A stretch of DNA of 64,000 bases. Source: Rhodopirellula sp. Lineage in GTDB: Bacteria; Planctomycetota; Planctomycetia; Pirellulales; Pirellulaceae. The notes beneath the pieces were generated by a model, which searched no databases, had not been told where the DNA came from, and was given only the letters and a program-made list of their open reading frames with translations. This document shows, one piece after another, positions 27,303 through 36,046 of the stretch. The position numbers and the translations under genes are program-made. The DNA is taken from the NCBI GenBank assembly GCA_002690925.1, contig NZGD01000193.1:1-64000 (forward strand), read 5' to 3'. The first letter of the stretch is position 1, and each line of letters opens with the position of its first letter.

Positions 27303-30300
27303 ATGAATCGCCGGCTCTATTGGTGCCTTTGCGGTTTTATCGCATGTCTCAACATCGGGTGTGATTCTGGCTCCAGATCAGGCTCAGGCACGGATGAGCC
27401 GTCAGTATCGGCGGAAGGCGGCGTTTCCGAAGAGGCTCTGGATCGCGATGCAGGTGTTCCCGAAGACTTTCAGGAACCTGAATTTGACCGCGAAAGAACC
27501 CTTCAGTCAGCGGATCGTTTGATGCGTGCTGAGCAAACACAGCAGGCGATCGCTGAGTTGCAACGTATTTTGCTTTTAGATCCATTCGATGCTGAGGTAC
27601 TATTTCGCATGGCAAATGCCCAAGCGAGTCTTGGGGAACTGGCGATTGCGGTGGAATTGTTGGGGGCCATACCAGAGGATCATCCGCAGGCAGGTCTTGC
27701 AGCTTTGGGGCAAGCTGCTGACTGGTCCATGCAATTGCAGCGTTTTGATGATGCCGAACGACTTTACAGGCAAGTGTTGGCTCGGGCCCCTGAGGCGGCT
27801 GTGGTTCATCGTCAGCTGGCCTTTCTTTATAACCGGCAAGGAAGGCGACATGAGGCTTTTGTTCACCTTCAACAGCTTTGCCGCTTGGGGAATGTCCAGC
27901 AGGATGAATTACACGCCATGATGGTATTGGGGCACGCGATTTTTGATGATCCAAACACCACCATGCCACGGAAAAAAGCGTACTACCCGATCGGCCCAGC
28001 TGCGGAAGCGAGGATGTTGTACACCGCCAGCCGTTACCAAGAAGCATTGGCAGTGCTTGATCCAGCTGCTCGCGCGGGCGAGGTGACACCCTCGATTCTC
28101 GCGTTTTTTGGTTTGCTTGCTATCGAGTCGCAGGACGAACAGCGTTTTCAGTGGTGGTTGGCGCGGGCTGACGCATCGGTGCAGCAATACGCTGAGTATT
28201 GGGCTGCGATTGGTACTCATTTGTTGAACCAACGCAGGTTTTCGGAGGCGATTCGGGCCTTTGCTGAAGCACTCAATCGCGATCCCACTGATATCGCATC
28301 GATGCGACGTATCAATCAGTCGTTGACAGCGATGGGGCAGCAGGAAGCAGCGGAAAAGTGGATTGATCGTTACGTTGTTCAGCGCGAGGTGACACTTGCC
28401 AGTAATGCAATCGGTGAGTCAGATTCCGCTTCGCTGGAGTCTTATCAAACGGTTGCTGATGGACTCGACAAGTTGAATCGCCCCTTAGAGGCCATCACGT
28501 GGCGACTGTTTGAGGCCTTTCAGAGGAAGGCGACCCGCGAAGAAGTCGAATCGCTTAATCAGCAGAGAATGGAAATTGCTGCCGCTGGTCAAGCATTCCC
28601 AGATGAAGCCGAACGGATGTGCGGTATTTCTCGTGAGCAATATCCACTTCCTGAACTTGAGATTCCCGAATTGTCTTCAGTAGCTTTGCCAACGATTGAA
28701 GAGACGACCGACGAGACCTTTGCCACCCCAATATTTGAGAACGTTGCAGCCAAAGTTGGGATCGATCACAGCTATCAGATCGCCAGCGGACCACAGTTGT
28801 ACCGCTTCGCACTTTACCAATCGCTGGGTGGTGGTGCGGCGGCACTTGATTACGATCTCGATGGTGCAATTGATTTGTACCTGGCGCAAGGAAATGGCGA
28901 GCCACCCAGTCTTGTGGGTACGCTTTCCAATCTGCTCTATCGAAATGTCGCGGGACAGTTTGAGCAAACGACAGCAGCATCAGGCACAGCCGAAAAGCGG
29001 TATTCGATCGGCGTTGCTGCCGGAGATTGGAATCAAGATGGCTTCGATGACATCGTGGTAGCCAATATCGGTAATAAAGTCTTGTTGCTCAATAATGGTG
29101 ACGGAACGTTTCGGCGACAGGAATTTGATTCTGACCCAGCCTTGGATGTATTGACCAGCTCGGTTGCGTTAGGAGATGTGACAGGTGATGCGTTACCCGA
29201 TATCGTGTCCCTGCACTATGTTGAGGACAATACCATGCTGAAACGGCCGGAATTGGGCGAGGATGGGAATGTGTTGACGGTGTCCCCCGCTTCGTTTGTA
29301 CCTGGTGTTGATCGCATTGCTGTGAATGACGGTAAGGGGGGATTTGAGAGTGAGAAAGTGAGTGGTTCAGCTCAGGCTCCCAGCACTGGATTGGGGGTCG
29401 TTATTGCTGATTGGGATGGACAACCGGGTAACGAAATCTTCGTCGGGAATGATGTCAGGCCGAACCATCTCTGGTCGCGTGTCTCCGAGGAGGTGGAAAA
29501 GGCTGAAGGTCCCTCGTATGCTTCGAGTATTGGTGACAGGTGGCAGGATGTGGCGGCGTTGACAGGGTGCGCACACGGCTCCGGGGGTGTATCGACGGCA
29601 TCCATGGGGATCGCTGTTGCTGATTTTGACGGCAACGGGAAACGGGATATACACATCACAAATTTTTATCAGGAGCCTGTCAGTTTATTTATGAACCGCG
29701 GAGGTTCTTTTGAGGATCGCTGCGTGCAATATCGATTGCATCGTGACAGTTCCGCGGTCTTGGGATTCGGTTGTCAATCCATAGACTACAACAACGATAG
29801 TCGTCCCGATGTCGCCGTTACCAATGGGAATATTGAAAAAGCGCCGGGCGAACCACTGCAACAGTCGCCTCAGCTGTTTGTTAATCTTGGATCGAAATTT
29901 TTATTGACCCAAGTGCAGGATGCGTCCGGCTACTGGCAGGGTGCCTATCTTGGACGTGGCATGACGAGACTGGATTTTAATCATGACGGAAAACAGGATG
30001 TTTTGATAACGCATCTCGACTCGCCTTCGGCTTTGATGATGAACCAAACCGAAACGCCGAATCATTGGATGGCCGTTCAGTTGGTTGGTACCTCATCGGA
30101 GCGTAATGCCATTGGTGCTCAAGTCGATATTCACGTCGGAGACACGGTGCTCAGTAATTGGCTTGTGGGTGGCGATGGTTATCTTTCCCGAAATCAGCCC
30201 ACCGTTAATTTTGGGTTGGGAGTCGCCGACAAAGTAAGCAAAATAGTGGTCACTTGGCCTTCGGGAGTTCAGCAGACGTACGCTGATCCTGAAGTTGATT

Positions 30301-30365
30301 GTTATTTGCTGCTCGTAGAAAATGACTCGGAGGCATACCCCCAAAGCTCAGTCGATGGGAATTGA
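27303..30365 (+). CDS. TPR / FG-GAP / ASPIC-UnbV lipoprotein, paralogue D
   Basis: 1020 residues from the ATG at 27303 (MNRRLYWCLCGFIACLNIGC), which gives a compact lipoprotein signal with Cys in NIGC; the frame from 27249 adds an 18-residue leader. TPR helices (TQQAIAELQRILLLDPFDAEV, DDAERLYRQVLARAPEAA) run to about residue 440. The seven Asp-rich loops are DYDLDGAID, DWNQDGFDD, DVTGDALPD, DWDGQPGNE, DFDGNGKRD, DYNNDSRPD and DFNHDGKQD. The ASPIC/UnbV C-terminus has AIGAQVDIHVGD, GGDGYLSRNQP and IVVTWPSG. It belongs with A and B. It converges with the multihaem cytochrome gene, 58 bp apart. Confidence 0.9.
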   Translation: MNRRLYWCLCGFIACLNIGCDSGSRSGSGTDEPSVSAEGGVSEEALDRDAGVPEDFQEPEFDRERTLQSADRLMRAEQTQQAIAELQRILLLDPFDAEVLFRMANAQASLGELAIAVELLGAIPEDHPQAGLAALGQAADWSMQLQRFDDAERLYRQVLARAPEAAVVHRQLAFLYNRQGRRHEAFVHLQQLCRLGNVQQDELHAMMVLGHAIFDDPNTTMPRKKAYYPIGPAAEARMLYTASRYQEALAVLDPAARAGEVTPSILAFFGLLAIESQDEQRFQWWLARADASVQQYAEYWAAIGTHLLNQRRFSEAIRAFAEALNRDPTDIASMRRINQSLTAMGQQEAAEKWIDRYVVQREVTLASNAIGESDSASLESYQTVADGLDKLNRPLEAITWRLFEAFQRKATREEVESLNQQRMEIAAAGQAFPDEAERMCGISREQYPLPELEIPELSSVALPTIEETTDETFATPIFENVAAKVGIDHSYQIASGPQLYRFALYQSLGGGAAALDYDLDGAIDLYLAQGNGEPPSLVGTLSNLLYRNVAGQFEQTTAASGTAEKRYSIGVAAGDWNQDGFDDIVVANIGNKVLLLNNGDGTFRRQEFDSDPALDVLTSSVALGDVTGDALPDIVSLHYVEDNTMLKRPELGEDGNVLTVSPASFVPGVDRIAVNDGKGGFESEKVSGSAQAPSTGLGVVIADWDGQPGNEIFVGNDVRPNHLWSRVSEEVEKAEGPSYASSIGDRWQDVAALTGCAHGSGGVSTASMGIAVADFDGNGKRDIHITNFYQEPVSLFMNRGGSFEDRCVQYRLHRDSSAVLGFGCQSIDYNNDSRPDVAVTNGNIEKAPGEPLQQSPQLFVNLGSKFLLTQVQDASGYWQGAYLGRGMTRLDFNHDGKQDVLITHLDSPSALMMNQTETPNHWMAVQLVGTSSERNAIGAQVDIHVGDTVLSNWLVGGDGYLSRNQPTVNFGLGVADKVSKIVVTWPSGVQQTYADPEVDCYLLLVENDSEAYPQSSVDGN

Positions 30366-30423
30366 TGAAGACAGCAAATTCATGATGGTAAGGTGCATCA
30401 GTTAGGACCGTGTTGGACGTCAT

Positions 30424-32277
30424 CTACTCGGGTTGTGATGACTGCCACAAACGCTGCATTCGTTGTTCATGTTGTAATGCAAGTTGTTCATATTTCTTTG
30501 CCTCGTCGACTTTTCCCTGCGAGCCAATGATCGCAGCAAGCACGCGGTACGCCTCGAGATAACTGGGGGCTAGCTCAACTGCTGTCTTCAAGGCATTGAT
30601 GGCACGGTCGGTCTGCCCAGAGTTTTGCTCAGAGATCCCAAGTTGAAAATAGTCATAGGCTTCGGATTGGTACTTTGTGACTTCGCGATACAGTTTTGCT
30701 GCTTCCGAAAACTTGCGACTCTGGTAGGCCAATTGTGCAAGTAATCGCAGTGCTTCGACTTTTGCACGCGTTGGTTTCTCTTCCTCATTGACGACCTCGG
30801 TAGCGAGGTCGCGGGCGATTGTCGATTGGCCCTGAGAGCGGGCTAACAACGCCAGGATTGTGTTGGCGTCGGGATCTGCCTTGCCGCTGTTTTTTAATTG
30901 AATCAACACCCTCGCCGCATCAAGTCCATAATCCTTGAAATTCGGATTGTCTGGTTCTTCCTGTCCCACTTGAAACTTGGCGAGTGCCTCGCAACGTGCA
31001 CGCTCCAGTGGCGTCAAGCTGCTGATGTCTAAAATTGGACTAAGCCCTGTGGCTACCTGCGGAACATCACCTTCCGATTTGTGGATTCCGATGCGATGGT
31101 GGTGAAATGCTGTGTGTGGTATCTCTGTATCAAGTTTGGGCATGTGGCATTTGGCGCAGTCATTCTGCGCCGTGCTGATTCGTTTGGGCAGTGGTTCTCC
31201 ACACGCCTGATTGTCGTGGCAGTCGAGACAGATCGATCGGTAGTGAGCTGCCATGTTTTCAGGTGACGGTGTGTCGTGAGGGTTGTGGCATGTGATGCAC
31301 GTCAACGTCTCAGCTTGCTGATAGCACTTGCTTTGGTGTAGCTGTTCGACGTGGCCTACTATTTTCATTTTGTCGTCACCGAGGCGAAATTGATAATCCA
31401 ACCGAATGTCAGTCAGAGGCGTGCCCGGGCGGAAGTCCCACTCGTCTTTTCCAGCCCGCAGAGCTTTTCCTGCCGATTGCAAATGACACTGCTGGCAGAT
31501 TGCCTCCGAAAGCTCTCGAGTCAGATTTCCCGGGTTAACGATCGTGTTGTCCGGAATCCTCCCGTCAGGATCGTTGTGCAAAACTGCAGATGAATTCGTG
31601 TTCCCGTATTTCCTGGCGTGTAACTCGCCCGGTCCGTGGCAACGTTCGCAGCCGACCGTATCTTCCATGATCGTGAAGTCGTTTGGGTTGCCCTCTTTTT
31701 GATCGATGCTGCCCACATGGCAAAAGAAACATTCCGAACTCAGTTTTCGTGAAAAGCCGGGGTGGTTCGCGCGATCGTAACCTGGTGACATGCCCCATCT
31801 CTCAGATTCGACGTACCAAGACAGCGGCGATTGTCCGAAGAACTCGCCATTTTTGTACACGTAACTCTTGCCATGGCTACCAGATCCCATCGTGTACAAA
31901 ATGGGGTGTTCTGTGGTTGTCAGTGCTTCGCCACCGGGGCCCCGAATGATCTCGCGATGGAACAATTGGTCGTCACGCAGGAAAACTTCATAATCGTTTC
32001 CAGACAACTCATGCCGAAAAGATCCATTCGTCGTTTCTTTTCCGGGATTTACACGCTCCATGGTTTGGCTGTGACTGGTTGCCAAGTAACTTTTGTGTTG
32101 ATCGGCGTGGCAGGAAATACAGGCTTTCGAACCGATGTACTTGACGGACGGGTCAGCGTTGAGGGGGGGAGAGGCGTGCAGTTGCGAGGAACTCAAAACA
32201 TGGAATGCAATGCAGTACAGCAAAATCTGCGATGCTAGGTGGCGGTTGCTGAATCGGGTCGCGAGGTAGTGATTCAC
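30424..32277 (-). CDS. Seven-haem cytochrome c with C-terminal TPR
   Basis: An exported protein of 617 residues from a GTG at 32277, with a signal peptide ending around HASPP. It has seven CxxCH haem motifs in order: CISCH, CFFCH, CERCH, CQQCH, CITCH, CLDCH and CAKCH (about residues 53-385). The SKACISCHADQHKSYLATSHSQTM opening resembles cytochrome c554/NrfA-like multihaem proteins. Residues about 430-610 are TPR-like (YQSRKFSEAAKLYREVTKYQSEAYDYF). A periplasmic or surface electron-transfer role is likely, with TPRs for docking. It lies between two TPR-ASPIC paralogues, D and E. I cannot name the substrate. Confidence 0.9.
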   Translation of the reverse strand: MNHYLATRFSNRHLASQILLYCIAFHVLSSSQLHASPPLNADPSVKYIGSKACISCHADQHKSYLATSHSQTMERVNPGKETTNGSFRHELSGNDYEVFLRDDQLFHREIIRGPGGEALTTTEHPILYTMGSGSHGKSYVYKNGEFFGQSPLSWYVESERWGMSPGYDRANHPGFSRKLSSECFFCHVGSIDQKEGNPNDFTIMEDTVGCERCHGPGELHARKYGNTNSSAVLHNDPDGRIPDNTIVNPGNLTRELSEAICQQCHLQSAGKALRAGKDEWDFRPGTPLTDIRLDYQFRLGDDKMKIVGHVEQLHQSKCYQQAETLTCITCHNPHDTPSPENMAAHYRSICLDCHDNQACGEPLPKRISTAQNDCAKCHMPKLDTEIPHTAFHHHRIGIHKSEGDVPQVATGLSPILDISSLTPLERARCEALAKFQVGQEEPDNPNFKDYGLDAARVLIQLKNSGKADPDANTILALLARSQGQSTIARDLATEVVNEEEKPTRAKVEALRLLAQLAYQSRKFSEAAKLYREVTKYQSEAYDYFQLGISEQNSGQTDRAINALKTAVELAPSYLEAYRVLAAIIGSQGKVDEAKKYEQLALQHEQRMQRLWQSSQPE

Positions 32278-32866
32278 TGGATTATCTTGATGATGCCTGC
32301 GGGACTTTTCTATGGAAGACGAGCCGTCTGCTCACAGTTTACCGTCAGCTATCAATGTGCACGCAACAATTTCCATATTGAATTGTGGTTTGCTGACGCA
32401 TGAGGCTTGAAAAGCTTGAGTTGTCGTAAGGCGAGGGAATCGGAAGATCTGCTTTTGGAGCTTTGCTTGATGTATCGCGCCACAAAAAAGCTTCATCGCT
32501 TGTTCTCACTGAGAATGTTCAAAAGACTCTGCGTATTCAGGTGAGACGGGTAACTGCCCTGCGAAGACTCGATCCAGGGTGATTCAGAGCCCTGCTGAAT
32601 TAGCCGTGAAGGTTGCAGAAGTGCAACGGATTACCACCGGAAATGTCGTGATTACCTCGCTTCCGGGCATAATCGTCGCCTTCACGGTGGGGTTGGCTAC
32701 GATAAGATGGGTAGAAGGGATGTTTCGCTTCGGAAATAGCGGGCTATGTGTGCTGGCTATGGGTAGCGATTATGGTGTGCTGATAGCTGTGTGGTGACTC
32801 CAGTGCCGCTATCACGACTGTTCGCTTCTGTGTCCTAACCGATGTCTGGTGATTGGTGTGAATTGA
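32278..32866. other. Divergent intergenic region, no supported gene
   Basis: 589 bp between the divergently transcribed cytochrome gene and paralogue E. A 72-residue frame (32579-32797, GTG start) has one hydrophobic stretch but no ribosome-binding site or recognisable feature, so I leave it out. The promoters of both flanking genes must be here; I could not place them. Confidence 0.5.
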
Positions 32867-35800
32867 GTGAAAGATCGTAGTCTCGTTTTACCGTTGGTCG
32901 TTTTGCTGGCAGTTTTGTTAACGCTTTCGGGCGGCTGCAGCCGTAATGATTCTGCTGCCGTACCGCCTGCCGAGAAGGTAACGACTCCACCACAGGACCC
33001 CGTGTCCGCGGTGCGGTTTTTGTTGCAGCGTGGCAATGTGGTGGCAGCTGCCCAGCAGGCTGATGCTGCTTTGTTGAGGGATCCAGGCGACCCTGGCCTA
33101 TTGTCGATTGCCGGTGATGTTGCTGTTGCACGAAGAGATGCAACACGAGCTGTCGAGTTATACGAACTGGCTCTTGCTGCGACAGAAAATCCAGATGCTG
33201 AAGTTCTGCTGAAGCTTGGGCAGGAGTATGTGAATGTGGGTCGACCATTCGAATCGATCCGAGTCCTGAAAGTTGCTGTAGAAGCCTTTCCGGATGTTGT
33301 TGATTACCGGATGAAGCTGGTTGGCATGCAGATGGCGGTTGGTCTGGAATTCGAAAGTCGGCAGCAACTGCAGTGGTTAGTGCAGCGTGGGCATGGTGGA
33401 CTGAATTTGCTAATTGTGCTCTCAGACCTTTCACGTCCTCAGACAGTTGAGTCGACCTGCAAATATGCTTTGAAAACCTACCCGGCTGACCAGAGACCCA
33501 ACTACTCATTGGCGAGGCTTCCAGCTTATCACTCGGAGTGGAAGAAGGTTGCGTCACTGCTGGCACCCGTTGTTAAGCAGCATCCTGATTTTGTTCCTGC
33601 ACAGGCTTTGTATGGCCGTGCCCTTTTTGAATTGCAATCGACGTCTGAACTTACGCAGTGGTTCGCAGACCTACCCTCCGGTATCGATGGACAACCACAG
33701 TATTGGTTGACAATGGGTGGGGTTGCTGAACAGTACGGGAACCTTCCGATGGCGGCGAGGGCGTATTGGAAGGCAACACTACTTGATGAGAACAGCGGCG
33801 AGGCCTTGCTGAAGTTATCTGTCTGTTTAGCTCAGTTGGAACAGCCTGATAACGCTCGGCGTCTGGCAGAACGGGCTGCTGGAATCACGGCACTGCGTGA
33901 CGAAGTTGATTCTCTTCTGTCCTGGAAAAATAATTCGCAGTCCGATGCGGTTAGTATTGCCCGTGGCTTGGAGGCTCTTGGGCGACGCTGGGAAGCGACT
34001 GCATGGTTGCAGGCGGCGTTTCGTATGAGTCAGAACCCACAGCAAGATCTCGCCAGCATTTACAAGGCGTTGCGGGCCAAGTTGACCGGTGCGACACCTT
34101 GGCAAATTCCCGAGTTCGCTGTTGCAAAACAGATTGATCTCTCGAGTTATCCCCGGCCAATCTGGTTGGATTTAAACCCGACGAGTCCCGAGGTATCCGA
34201 TCGTGCTACTAGCCGGACAATGAAGTTTTCGAATCAGGCAACCGAGCGGCATCTAGTTCATACTTGTAGATTGGGTAAGTCGGCAGACGAGGGAGGTGGT
34301 TTGACGATCTACCAATCGGGGGCAGGTGGTGTTGGGGTCTTGGATTTTGATCTCAATGGTTGGCCTGATCTTTGTCTGACGTCAATCGACGGAAGTCCTA
34401 TGAAGAATGACTCCAGTCCGAATCGTATTTTCAGGAATCTTGATGGTGTGTTTTCTGAAGTTGCCGAGTCTGCAGTTGTCGGGGGACGCGGGTTTTCCCA
34501 GGGAATTGCTGTTGGAGATTATAACGCAGATGGTTTCCCTGACCTGTTTGTTGCAAATATCGGTCGGAATCAACTCTTGAGAAACAATGGCGACGGAACC
34601 TTCAGTGATACTACCCAGCAGATGGATCTCACTGATGGAGAATGGACGAGTTCCGCTGCGTTTGCGGATATTGATGGTGATGGTCTGACTGACCTATTTC
34701 AACTTGGCTATTGCGAAACCGAGAAAGCGTTGCAGCAATTGTGTGTCGATGCTGAATTGAAAGAACCGAGGTCCTGCGCACCGCTAGCATTCGCGGCTCA
34801 GAAAGATCGCGTGTGGCGGGGGACTGCTGATGGTGGCTATGAGGATGTGACGTCGGAGTGGTTGAGTCGTCATGAGTCCGGACGGGGTTTGGGGATCGTC
34901 GTGGGGGCACTTGATGATCGACCAGGTGTCGATATTTATGTTGCCAATGACATGACAGCGAACCACTATTGGTCAATGAGTGAGAGTGACCAAGATCACT
35001 CCATTGGAGCTGACACTGAAGCAGCTGACAGTGAAGCAGCTGACAGTGAAGCAGCTGACAGTGACACCCTTAAACGGGCAAACGGACTCGGGCAATCCAG
35101 GAACCGTTCTGAATTCAAGCTTTCTGAGCAAGCAAGTGTACGTGGACTCGCGGTGAACGGACGATCCTTGTCTCAAGCATCGATGGGCATCGCGGCCGGT
35201 GACGCGGATCAGGATGGTGACCTCGACTTCCTGCTCACTCATTTTTCGGGTGATTACAACACTTTCTATGAGCAGGTCGCTTCTGGCATGTGGGCAGATC
35301 GATCGAAACGCGTCGGTATGATTGAGCCCACGCAAACCATGCTGGGTTACGGGACGCAGTGGATTGATGCCGACAATGATGGGATTCCTGAACTTGTGGT
35401 TGCCAATGGAGACATTGATGATTTCACCCACCGAAGTCGCTTGTACCAGCAGCCGGCACAGCTGTTTCAGCGCCAGGAAAGTGGCACTTGGGATCAGGCG
35501 AGCGGAGATTCACTGGGAGATTACTTTGAGGATGACCATTTAGGCCGCGCGGTTGCCAAGTTGGATGCCAACCGGGATCAGAAGGAAGATCTTGTCATCA
35601 CTCACTTATTTGAACCAATCGCTCTGTTGGTCAACGAAACCAAGACAAAGAACCTGCAATGTCGATTCTTTTTAGTGGGTACTAAGTCTGGTCGTGACGC
35701 GATCGGATCGCGGGTCACGTTGCAGTGCGAGGGTGGAAATCGTGTGGGGCACCTGCTGGCCGGTGACGGGTTTCAATGCTCCAACGAACGTTGTGTAAGC

Positions 35801-35938
35801 TTTGGCCTAGGGGCGAAGTCGGAACCCTGCAAAGTCGTTGTGGACTGGCCCGATGGAACTCGTGAATCATTTGGTAAGCATGAATTGTCTGGCGATTATC
35901 TTGTGATCCAAGGAAGTGGAAAGATTTTCGCACACTAA
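32867..35938 (+). CDS. TPR / FG-GAP / ASPIC-UnbV lipoprotein, paralogue E
   Basis: 1023 residues from a GTG at 32867, with a short signal and Cys in SGGC (MKDRSLVLPLVVLLAVLLTLSGGC, split here for reading: basic N-region KDR, then hydrophobic core). TPR helices run to about residue 430. The seven Asp-rich loops are DFDLNGWPD, DYNADGFPD, DIDGDGLTD, DDRPGVD, DADQDGDLD, DADNDGIPE and DANRDQKED, with an ASPIC/UnbV C-terminus (AIGSRVTLQCEGG, GDGFQCSNER, VVDWPDG). It shares SLSQASMGIAAGD, LTHFSGDYNTFYEQ and LGRAVAKLDANRD with paralogue C. A 15-bp minisatellite between two propeller blades encodes repeated EAADS. Confidence 0.9.
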   Translation: MKDRSLVLPLVVLLAVLLTLSGGCSRNDSAAVPPAEKVTTPPQDPVSAVRFLLQRGNVVAAAQQADAALLRDPGDPGLLSIAGDVAVARRDATRAVELYELALAATENPDAEVLLKLGQEYVNVGRPFESIRVLKVAVEAFPDVVDYRMKLVGMQMAVGLEFESRQQLQWLVQRGHGGLNLLIVLSDLSRPQTVESTCKYALKTYPADQRPNYSLARLPAYHSEWKKVASLLAPVVKQHPDFVPAQALYGRALFELQSTSELTQWFADLPSGIDGQPQYWLTMGGVAEQYGNLPMAARAYWKATLLDENSGEALLKLSVCLAQLEQPDNARRLAERAAGITALRDEVDSLLSWKNNSQSDAVSIARGLEALGRRWEATAWLQAAFRMSQNPQQDLASIYKALRAKLTGATPWQIPEFAVAKQIDLSSYPRPIWLDLNPTSPEVSDRATSRTMKFSNQATERHLVHTCRLGKSADEGGGLTIYQSGAGGVGVLDFDLNGWPDLCLTSIDGSPMKNDSSPNRIFRNLDGVFSEVAESAVVGGRGFSQGIAVGDYNADGFPDLFVANIGRNQLLRNNGDGTFSDTTQQMDLTDGEWTSSAAFADIDGDGLTDLFQLGYCETEKALQQLCVDAELKEPRSCAPLAFAAQKDRVWRGTADGGYEDVTSEWLSRHESGRGLGIVVGALDDRPGVDIYVANDMTANHYWSMSESDQDHSIGADTEAADSEAADSEAADSDTLKRANGLGQSRNRSEFKLSEQASVRGLAVNGRSLSQASMGIAAGDADQDGDLDFLLTHFSGDYNTFYEQVASGMWADRSKRVGMIEPTQTMLGYGTQWIDADNDGIPELVVANGDIDDFTHRSRLYQQPAQLFQRQESGTWDQASGDSLGDYFEDDHLGRAVAKLDANRDQKEDLVITHLFEPIALLVNETKTKNLQCRFFLVGTKSGRDAIGSRVTLQCEGGNRVGHLLAGDGFQCSNERCVSFGLGAKSEPCKVVVDWPDGTRESFGKHELSGDYLVIQGSGKIFAH
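35009..35065 (+). repeat. 15-bp minisatellite inside paralogue E
   Basis: About 3.8 copies of GCTGACAGTGAAGCA, the first with one change. In frame it encodes A-D-S-E-A repeats, giving an acidic, flexible insertion between the fourth and fifth Asp-rich loops. Paralogue C has a much shorter segment here. The 15-bp unit keeps the frame whatever the copy number. Confidence 0.95.
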
Positions 35939-36046
35939 CCACTTTTAGGGTGGTTGCAACATTGAGTTGATTTGCCGATTGCAGGTTTCACCTGAACGCA
36001 GATAGATCGTTTACCATGGTTGGGCTATTGTCCATTGGAGGATCCT

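Noticed and set aside
27073-27306. 77-residue frame before paralogue D
   Set aside because: It overlaps the better start of D in another register and has no recognisable feature.
32579-32797. 72-residue plus-strand frame before paralogue E
   Set aside because: GTG start without a ribosome-binding site, and one hydrophobic stretch only; likely chance.
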